From Dasypus novemcinctus (Eukaryota; Chordata; Mammalia; Cingulata; Dasypodidae), in NCBI RefSeq assembly GCF_030445035.2, contig NC_092216.1, positions 11,905,405 to 11,969,404 of the forward strand: DNA of 64,000 nt, read 5' to 3'. The translations under genes and the position numbers were made by a program. Of the stretch, positions 55,960 through 64,000 are shown piece after piece (position 1 is the first letter of the stretch; every line of letters begins with the position of its first letter). Below the pieces are notes generated by a model, which was given only the letters and a program-made list of their open reading frames with translations, ran no database searches and was not told the DNA's origin.

Positions 55960-56755
55960 ACTTCAGGGAGGCCTGGGGGGATTTGTAAGTGTGTGGTTAA
56001 AACTACAATGGTCAGAATATTCTTTTGGAAAATATATCATAAAAGAATGATTAGTATAGGGCATCAGGGGCGGGGGATAGGGATCGATCACCTGAGTCAT
56101 GCTTCTGTGGAATATGAAAATGTTCATCTTGTTGTAATGTGATATATCAGTGAGAGGAGACCCACACAATAAATAAGAAAATATTAAACTCTCATTCTGA
56201 GTAGTCCTGCTGTGTTCTCAATTAAAATGACAAGGACCTGAGAAAAGAGGCAGTGCCTAATGAAAGAAAACAGACAAATATATCAAGCCCTCAGTGTTAC
56301 TGCATGTAACTATGAAATTTATTCTTCAAAAATTGAAACTTAGTGGTTACATTGGTTTCATGGGGTAGGGCGGAAGGTTAGAATAGATAGAACATAGGGC
56401 AGTTTAATGGCTTTGGAATTGTTTTGCATGGTTTTGGAATTGTTTTGCATGGTCTTGGGATATATATTTTGTCAAGACCAATAAAAGTGTATGGTTAAGA
56501 ATGTAAATTGTTTCCAAAATTCATAAAAAGTATATGGTTCAAAATGTAAAACAAAATGTAATGTCATTGGCCTTGGTTAGAAGCAGTGCTTCAATATTTG
56601 TATATTAATTTGAAAAAATGCACCATCCACATGTAAAATGTTATTACTAGGAAACATGGGGAAAGGGGGAGAATGTTGGGTATATGGGAATCCCCTATAT
56701 TCTGTTGTGATTTTTCTGTAACCTAAAGCTTCTTTGAAGATAAAATGAAAAAATT
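55960..56755 (+). repeat. L1-associated 3' module, type A, copy 3
   Basis: Module A with 'GAAAATGTTCATCTTGTTG' and terminal 'TATATGGGAATCCCCTATAT'. It contains a local 22-bp direct duplication (GGAATTGTTTTGCATGGT unit) near 56415-56455. Confidence 0.75.
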
Positions 56756-56759
56756 AGAC

Positions 56760-58380
56760 ACTGGGGACTACATGGAAGAAAATGTTACTGTACATACAAG
56801 ACAACAGATCTTACAGTGATAAAAGATACAGTATCAAAAATAAATCAATTTTTCATTGTGTTTTATTTGTTACTTTTAAACTATCATTATTTCATTTCCT
56901 TATTAATTTTATTTGGTTATTTTGTTGGCTTCAGTTTTAGAGAAGTTTTGGATCACAGAAAGGTCACAACTGTGGCAGGGGATGATCTTTGGTGCAGGGT
57001 GTCAGAGATGGGGTTGCATGGGAGGAGGTTCACCTGTAGTATACCTATAAGGCATATAAATGTGTTCAAGTGGTCATTCGGCATTGTCATGGTGGGTGGA
57101 GAGCCACACAATAACCAAAAGAAAATCCAATTCCTATCCTGGGGAGCTCTATCTCATTCGCTAACGAGCCAGCAAGTAGGAGGATGGATTTAGGAGTCTT
57201 TACTTTTGAAATTGAAACTTAGCCTGGTATTATGTTATCTAACAACTACCTCCTAAGAACCTCCTTTTTCATCAAATATGGCCTCTTTCTTGCAAAAGTC
57301 AGCATATAAATAAATGTATTACCTTTCCTCTGTCATGGGATATGTCTCCTGGAGATTAGCCTCCCTGGCATTGAGGGATTATTACCAAGTGCCAATGAGC
57401 CATGCACCTGGAAAAAAACTTGGCCAAAAGAGGGAAAAGGTAAATTTACAAATGAATTTTTAAGGCTAAAGATTTCAAAATGAATCAGGAGGTCATTCAG
57501 AGGTTATACATATGTTCATCTCATTGACTGCCACAGTAAGTATTGCCTTAAGTAGTGGGGATCCTGGGGGCGCTAGAGATATCCAGACATTTATAGGCAG
57601 GACTGACAGCACAGGAGTTTGATGCCCATCCTGTGAACACTACTTTGGAATTTATGCTTCCCAGTGTGACAAGATTGTATTCATTTGTGGTTTCCCTATA
57701 CATGACTTCCTCTTGTATTTGAACCTATAGTTTGTACTAGTCTTGATAGATGTATGTCCAAAAGGCTTAAATCTTTTAACTGCCCAAGTGCCATTTGGGC
57801 CCTGAATCTCAACACCTACTCTCCAATTCATTGGACTCTCCCAGAACAACTAACAAGGAGATGATGATGGACAATGCCTTTCCCAAGGAACAGAGACAAT
57901 GCCCATCCCAAGGCATATAGATAGTCCCACCCATATGCCCCATGAGTTCTAAGCCCCCTCTCAATTAGAGGCAGAGATGGTATCACCATCCCAGAATCTT
58001 CAGGATTGGGAAATGAACAATAGACTAAAGTAGGTTTACTGTTATTGTACTATAGACGTATTGTTACTCCAGCAATAGAAGAACTTTTATCATTTAAGTG
58101 GAGGCAGCAGTCACCAGAGGTTCTAGGGGGAGAGGGAAAAATAGGTGTAATATGGGGGAATTTTTGGGACACTGGAATTGTTCTGAATGATGTTGCAAGG
58201 ATAGATACAGGCCGTTATATATTTTGTCATAACTTACAAAATTGTGTGGGACAGAGAGTAAAGTATAATGTAAAGAATAATCCACATTAATTGGCAATAT
58301 ATAGTCATCAATTATGATAACTCCTATATTTTAATGTAATATTTGTGTAACCTAAAGTGTTTTAAAATTTAAAATTAAAA
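56760..58380 (+). repeat. L1-associated 3' module, type B, copy 3
   Basis: Full-length-like module B directly after module A, with 'GGGGATGATCTTTGGTGCAG', 'CATGGGATATGTCTCCTGG' and 'AAGCCCCCTCTCAATTAGAG', ending in an A-rich stretch. Confidence 0.78.
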
Positions 58381-58384
58381 ATAG

Positions 58385-59065
58385 TTTAAATAATGGGCAA
58401 GAGATTTGAATAGACACTTTTTAAAAGAGGAAATACAAATGTCTGAAAAGCATATGGAAAGATGCTCAACATCATTAGCTTTTAGAGAAATGCAAATCAA
58501 AGCAGGAAAGAGATCATTTTACAGGTATTAATCTGGTAGCTATTGAAAAGAAAACAGAACTAGAATTGATGGAGAGGATGTGGAGGAAAAGGAACACTCA
58601 TTCACAACTGGTGGATGTAGAATTGTGTAGCCGTTGTGGAGGACAGTTTGGCAATTCCTCAGGAAGTTAACTGTAGAATTGTCATGTGATCCAGCAATCC
58701 TCTGCTGGGTAGATGCCCTCAAGAACTGAAATCAGGCTCATGAACAGATACATGAACACCAATGTTTCATCTGCTTTATTCAATATTGTCAAAAATTGGA
58801 AGCCACTCATGTTCCAACAAGATAAGAACAGATAAGCAAAATATATATACATTCAATGGAATAACACTCAGCTGTAAGAAGGAATGACATATTGACATAC
58901 TTGACAGAATTCATGAATCATGAAGACCTTATGTTGAATGAAATAAGCCTATCACTATAGGATAAATGTTGCATGACCTCACTGATATGACCTAAGAATA
59001 TTGAGCAGACTCACAGAACTAGAGTTTGCAGCATGGGTTATCAGGAGACAGAGGGCAAACTTGTG
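58385..59065 (+). mobile_element. L1 ORF2 terminus, array unit 3
   Basis: Terminal ORF2 blocks as in units 1 and 2 ('GTTGTGGAGGACAGTTTGGC', 'AACACTCAGCTGTAAGAAGG'), followed by the GGTTATCAGGAGACAGAGGG segment. Confidence 0.8.
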
Positions 59066-59249
59066 GTAAGCCAATGCTCAATATGGCAAAACCCACGATG
59101 AAGTGTAAGGGGGTGATTGGGCAGTGGTTGGGGGTGATAGTGGTACACAGAGTGTAGTGGGGTACAGTGCTGGGAGGTGTGGGTTAACTGTGTAGGGGGT
59201 TGAGTTGGACTATTCATGGAACTGTGGGGGAGGGCTAGAAGAAGGAACA

Positions 59250-59990
59250 GTTGAACCCTGAGGATTTGGAGGTCTGTGCTTGAATTTACAATGGTAGGAA
59301 TTTTCTTTTGGCAAATATGTCACAGGAGGTTCGCTGGTGCAGGGGTTGGTGGTAGGGAGATATATGGGAAAGGGTGCACCTGGTCATGCTTCTATGGAAT
59401 GTGAATATATTCATCTTGTCGTTGGGTATTATCCCAGTGGGTGAAGACCCACACGATGAAAAACAACATATTAAACTCCCATCTTTGGGAACCTGCTACA
59501 TTCTCATATAAAGGGGCAAGAATTTCTTTGAGTATATAGCAGTGCCTAAAAAAGAGAATAAATCAGTATGTTAAGCCCTCAATATTAATGCATGTAGCAT
59601 TGCATTAAAATGGAAACTCAGCAGTTGTCATAGGTTTTGAGGGTAGGCAAAGGAAAAAATGAGTGGAGGTAAGGGAATTTTTGGAGCATTGGAATTGTTC
59701 TGCGTGATCTTACAATGGCAGGGCATTACACTTTTTGTCAGAACACATAATAGTGTGTACAGTGCACAGTGTCAGTGCAAAATATAAACCCTAATGTAAA
59801 GCATTAACCATGGTTAGTAGCAGTGCTTCAGTATTTGTTCATCAATTCTAACAAGTGTACCAAACTCATGTAGGATGTTATTGGTAGGGGAGATTTGGGA
59901 AAGGAGGGGTATATTGGTAATCCCGTATATTTTCTATGTGACATATCTGTAACCTACTGAATCTTCTTGGGGGAAATAAAAACACTGGGG
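59250..59990 (+). repeat. L1-associated 3' module, type A, copy 4
   Basis: Module A with 'GGCAAATATGTCACAGGAGG', 'TGTGAATATATTCATCTTGTC' shortened blocks and an A-rich junction to module B. Confidence 0.75.
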
Positions 59991-60340
59991 GAACATACAA
60001 AGAAATTGTCACTATACATATGTTTGATCTTATGTATAAAAGGCAGAATGCAACATTTTTAATTTTCTCTTTTTAAATTTTTATTATTATTTTTTGACTT
60101 TGTTCTTGGGGTTAGTTTTTGATTGAAGAAGCACTGCAACTGTGGCAGGAAGGATAACTGGTGCAGGGTGTTGGTGGGGTGATGTGAAGGGAGGGGTGCA
60201 CATGGGGGCATCTTCTATGGAATATGAATGTGTTCGTGTGTCTCAGTGAATGGAGGTCCAAGCATTCATGAGGGGAAATTGAATTCCCAACCTGGGTGTC
60301 CTGTTATGTTCTCCTAAAAGAGGGGCAAGGACATCTAGAG

Positions 60341-60394
60341 TATATTAGCAGTGCCTAATGAAGGAGGTATATTAGCAGTGCCTAATGAAGGAGG
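60341..60394 (+). repeat. 27-bp perfect tandem duplication
   Basis: TATATTAGCAGTGCCTAATG plus AAGGAGG occurs twice back to back (60341-60367 and 60368-60394), within module B and 31 bp from the LTR insertion site. Confidence 0.9.
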
Positions 60395-60425
60395 GTAGAT
60401 GAACCAGGCCCTTGATATTGATGCT

Positions 60426-61019
60426 TGTATTTATGAACTGAGGGCGCACGGCGGCCAGCGGGCGGTGTCAAGGGCGGACGCACAGCGGCGGGAAGAATGC
60501 TGCGGAGACGGAGAGTGGTGGCAACGCGTCTGCTTTATTGAGGAAGACAAGCGTTTATATAGGCTAGGGCGCTGGCGGTAGCAAGGCTAAGCCAAATAAG
60601 GCAATGTATGTGAGGGGAGGCCGCTGATTGGCTGGGGGACGGTTGGGGGTGAGGTACGAGGGTAAGGGGCGACGTGTGGGGTGCGGATTGGCTTAAGCTG
60701 AAGGCGACCTCCGATGGGTTGTTGGAGGCTGTTGCTAGGTAAAGGGGCAGAGGTGAGGTTATCATTCTGGCGGGGGGTATAAGGGGGCTGGGGCAGAAGA
60801 TAAGGGGAAGTTGTGGGTTGGGTTCTGGTGAGGCGCGGGAGAGGCAGGCCGATTACCCTAGGGCGGCCCCTATGGAGACCGGATGCTCGGTGGAGATAGA
60901 GGAGGCAGCCCTTACGGGCAAGAGTAGCAGGGGGGCGACAATCTACCCGCGCCAAGCACTCACCCAGCAGGAGACGAGGCCTCATCTCAACGTGCTGGGC
61001 CTGCCCAACGATGGTAGCA
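60426..61019 (-). mobile_element. Solo ERV1-type LTR, minus orientation
   Basis: 594 bp, beginning TG and ending CA, flanked by a 4-bp TGCT duplication (60422-60425 and 61020-61023), typical of gammaretrovirus-like ERV1 elements. On the minus strand there are CCAAT-type boxes, a TATATAAA (complement of 60554-60561) and an AATAAA (complement of 60534-60539). It is GC-rich against an AT-rich background. No internal retroviral sequence is present, so it arose by LTR-LTR recombination. Confidence 0.85.
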
Positions 61020-62049
61020 TGCTTGTTACCTTAATGAACCTTGTTCTTGTGAAACTGAAACTTAATCTAGTAACGTATACTGGCTAAGAGTTACCCCTGA
61101 AAGCTCTTTGTTGCCAAGCCAAACTCAGCATATAAACTCACTCCCTTACCTCTGCCTCCTTGCATAGGACATGACTCCAGGTGATGAACTTCCCTGACAC
61201 TGAGAGATTATTACCAATTACAAACTGGGCCTACACCAAAAGGGTGAAATATTTAATACAATTAAGTTTTTATGGCTAAAAGTTTTCAAAGTGAGTCAAG
61301 AGGTCATTCCACATCTCAGTCATATCTCACTGACTGTCACAGTAAACAGTGATTCAGACAGGGGTGCTCCTGAGGGCTGGAAGGATAGCTTGATGCTATA
61401 GGCAGGGCAGAGAGCCCCAGGAAATTGTTATTCCCTCAGTGGGCCTTACCTTGGAATATATGACAGCCTATCTCCCCAATGTATCAGAGTTATATTCAGT
61501 AATTTTCCCACATATCATTCTTTTGCCCCTTGTATTTGAACTTCTAATTACTACTACTATGCCCGTTAAATCTATGTCCCAGAGACTCAAACCTTCTGGT
61601 TGTTCTTATGCTGGTTGAGCCCTGAATCTCAGCAGAGTTGCAGGCTAGTAGTCACCAGAGTTTTTTAGGCCAAGAGGAGGGAAGAATATGTGGAAAATGT
61701 GACAAATTTGGGCATCAGAATTGTTCTGTAAGATACTGTAATGATGGATACAAGCCAAATTTGTGCAGGGCAAAGTGTAAACCATAATAAATCCTATACA
61801 CCATAGTTCATAGCGATGCTTCAGTATGTGTTCATCAATTGTAACAAATGTACCACACTAATGAGATGTTGTTAAAAGAGGTTGTGTAGGAAGGGGAGGA
61901 AGTAGAGTATATGGGAATCCCTATTTTTTAATATAACATTTATGTAATCTAAAGCATCTTTAAAAATAAAGAAAAAATTTCTGGCATATAATAAGCTCGG
62001 TATGAATGGATATTAAATAAAATAATACTGAAAGAGTATCCTCACTGTA

Positions 62050-62300
62050 ATTTAAATAGAAAAAGGAAAGGATGCTGGATTTTATCAAATTCATTTTATG
62101 CATCAGTTGAGATGGCGATGTGATTTTTTCTTCAATATATCAATACTTTTTATTACAATAATTGATTTTCTTATGTTGAACCACCCCTGCATACCTGGGA
62201 TAAGACCCACTTGAGCATGGTGTATAATCTTTAAATGTGCTTTTGGATTTGTTTTGCTGTTTAATTTATTGAAGTATATCACTCATACATAAACATACAT
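62050..62300 (-). mobile_element. L1 ORF2 fragment, minus orientation
   Basis: 'CATACCTGGGATAAGACCCA' and 'CTTGAGCATGGTGTATAATC' are the reverse complement of the L1 reverse transcriptase region. Confidence 0.8.
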
Positions 62301-62384
62301 AACCAATAAGTGTACAGTAATAATTGTGAACTTACTGTTAGAGGTTTGCAATAATTAATAAGCTGTAGCTCAGCTTCTTCTAAT

Positions 62385-62867
62385 ATGCACTGGGGAAAGG
62401 CTAACACCATCACCTATAAGCTTAAATGCCTAAGGGCATGACACTTCCCCACAGGTTAAACAAAGAAACCACATAGAGACCATAGAGATGGGAGTAAAGG
62501 GGAATGGAAGCTTTCCCTACCTACATATCAGAGGGAGATAAAATTCCTACAGAAATATCTGCTCCTGCAGTATTCCAAGAAACCATAACTCCCTAACCCT
62601 CTATCATCTGGTCACTATCAGGAAAAATTTTCACCTCTAGGGCTTTCTATTGGTGCCTGTACTTCACTCAGACCCACAAACCCCCTCCCACCAACTATCA
62701 TTTCTCTACCTAGGAAAGTTCTGTATAAATTCAAGTTCCCCCTTCCAAGGGGAGGCTGAAGTCTCTTCTTCAGACCCCCTCCATTGGGAGAGTTTCTCAA
62801 CAAATCTTTCTTTGTCTGTAGTCATATCAGTCTCCATGTCCCAGTAAGCACCATATTTTCTCCAACA
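62385..62867 (+). mobile_element. Putative ERV LTR, first
   Basis: About 480 bp with a TATA-like GTATAAATTC at about 62721, downstream R/U5-like pyrimidine-rich sequence, and a terminal CA at 62866-62867. Two bases later comes TGGTGGCAAAAGCCCAGG (62870-62887), which has the TGG start and spacing expected of a primer-binding site. The 5' border at TG (62385) is approximate. Confidence 0.55.
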
Positions 62868-63216
62868 TATGGTGGCAAAAGCCCAGGACTGGGGTCCTGT
62901 TGAGACTGACTGACTAGTGAGGAATCTCCCTTCTGCCATGGCTGAATACCCATCCAACACTGGACATCGAATTTTGGCTGGGTTAGTTAAGGATTTCTCT
63001 GCCTCAGGATCCTGCTGTCTCTCTCTTGCTCCTTTTCTGGTGTCTGAGACAACCCACTGGGAAAACCTAAGGCTAGGTCAGGATCCTCACCATTCCCTGA
63101 GGGCCATGGTGGGCGGTAGGCCTGTGTCCTTGTGGGAGGAAACCCCTTGCTCCCGAGACCTCTGGCTCCAAGAGTAGTTTCCTGTTTCCTTGGAGATAAT
63201 CTGATTGATTTAGGGA
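62868..63216 (+). mobile_element. Putative ERV leader remnant
   Basis: About 350 bp between the two LTR-like blocks, starting with the primer-binding-site-like motif. No gag, pol or env reading frame can be supported. It looks like an internally deleted provirus or a broken leader. Confidence 0.4.
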
Positions 63217-64000
63217 TGTGCGGTCACCCCTCGGGCTGAAGTGTGGTTTGCTGGCCTGGCGGGGGAGCAGCCGCGGCAGGCCAAGCCGCTGCCCCCATAA
63301 TAGGGTGGCTGGTCAGTCTCACCGCCACCCCTGAAGGGAGCTCGGCATGGGCGCAGAGTGCCCTCGGGTCTCCCCTTCTCGGCAGCCATGCTTCCGCGGC
63401 CGCCCCTCCTCCCGGATGGCGCCACCCGATGCCTGTGGGGCAGCACCCTTCTTCTTCTTTCTCCCTGCGCAGGCGCAGGGCGGAAAATTCCAGTCTGCCC
63501 TTTTCCCCTCCCCCGACAGCAGCAACAGCCAGGCGTGGGCGGAAAAATCCAGTCTGCCCTCCACCCCAGCAACAGCAGCCACCAATCCCTAAACCCTGCC
63601 CCTTCCCCCAGCAACAGTGACAGCCAATCCCTAACCACCACCCCTCCCCCGTCCAGTACCGCCCACTGACCTTTCGCCAGCAACCAATCAGAACAGGGCC
63701 TGGCTTCGACCAATCAGCCTTCCCCAGCCCCTATAAAACTGTTGCCTCTCCCTCAGTAAAGTGGACTTGCGTGTTTACCTTGTCTCCGCGGTAGTTCTTC
63801 TGCCGTGCACCCTCCAGTCCTGAGAGCCCCCGACAAGGGCCTGGCCTCCCTTGTCCCCAGTTCGTCGCCTGCTTCTCCGGGTGACCCCTTCGTCGCCGGC
63901 TTCACCGGGCGACCCCGTCAGCCGAACCGCGCAACCCCTTGTGAGACCGATCCCTCGTCTGCTGCCTGACCGACCCCTCGTCCCAGGTGGGACCGACCCC
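63217..64000 (+). mobile_element. GC-rich ERV1-type LTR, truncated by window edge
   Basis: It starts TGTGCGGTCACCC. A tandem U3 block has GGCGGAAAATTCCAGTCTGC at 63480 repeated as GGCGGAAAAATCCAGTCTGC at 63539. There are several CCAATC boxes, TATAAAA at 63732-63738 and an AGTAAA polyadenylation-type signal at 63755-63760. U5 has a 28-bp imperfect tandem pair at 63861-63888 and 63889-63916. R/U5 resembles the solo LTR at 60426. Open frames of up to 167 codons here are GC-rich artefacts. Confidence 0.7.

Larger units (their letters stand above)
59990..61980 (+). repeat. L1-associated 3' module, type B, copy 4, split by a solo LTR
   Basis: Module B at 59990-60425 and 61020-61980, interrupted by the LTR at 60426-61019. 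It ends 'ATATGGGAATCCCTATTTTT', TAACATTTATG, then AAAATAAAG. A 27-bp perfect tandem duplication lies at 60341-60394. Confidence 0.78.

Noticed and set aside
43000..62000. Other Y genes (for example neighbours such as EIF1AY, DDX3Y or UTY)
   Set aside because: No exon-like segment of any of these was recognisable upstream of KDM5D.
63210..63713. 167-codon minus-strand and overlapping plus-strand frames
   Set aside because: They lie in a GC-rich LTR, where stop codons are rare in all frames; composition is repetitive.

Overview
The window is mammalian nuclear DNA: AT-rich, intron-exon structured, and dominated by L1 retrotransposon debris. tRNA-derived SINEs with a Dasypus-type (DAS) body and L1 subfamilies with long 3' UTRs suggest a xenarthran (armadillo, sloth or anteater). 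The only protein gene I can support is a KDM5-family histone H3K4 demethylase on the minus strand. Its residue choices match the Y-linked gametolog KDM5D (SMCY/JARID1D) rather than X-linked KDM5C, so I read the window as male-specific Y sequence. The species and Y assignments are inferences; the gene family is directly readable.

Region 1-42135 holds the 5' 21 coding exons of KDM5D. The initiator ATG is at 42133-42135 and transcription runs leftward off the window edge. Every exon has canonical AG/GT borders, the phases join without error, and together they encode 1090 residues (3270 nt) with no frameshift or stop. They cover JmjN, ARID, PHD1, the JmjC catalytic domain with its complete Fe(II) and 2-oxoglutarate ligand set, the C5HC2 zinc finger and most of the PLU-1 helical region. 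PHD2 and the C-terminus lie beyond position 1. The introns (up to 11.8 kb, intron 10) are packed with L1 fragments, almost all in the plus orientation, that is, antisense to the gene.

Region 42136-42720 is the KDM5D 5' UTR and promoter. It is locally CpG-rich, with a YY1-like motif, NRF1-like TGCGCA motifs and a possible short 5' UTR intron.

Region 42721-64000 is upstream intergenic DNA with no supported gene. It contains minus-strand L1 ORF2 remains (about 44.0-51.6 kb) interrupted by two copies of an LTR-like repeat; a plus-strand array of L1 3' segments each followed by a long repeated 3' module (about 52.4-62.0 kb); a minus-strand solo LTR with a 4-bp target duplication (60426-61019); and ERV1-like LTR and leader sequence running off the right edge (62.4-64.0 kb).

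The most notable non-gene signal is the architecture of the L1 3' ends. One target-duplication-flanked L1 (37181-41364) carries three successive related copies of its 3'-UTR tail. A separate, longer L1-associated 3' module (A then B, themselves related) recurs at least three times in the same order. This suggests that xenarthran L1 3' UTRs grow by tandem multiplication of a monomer.
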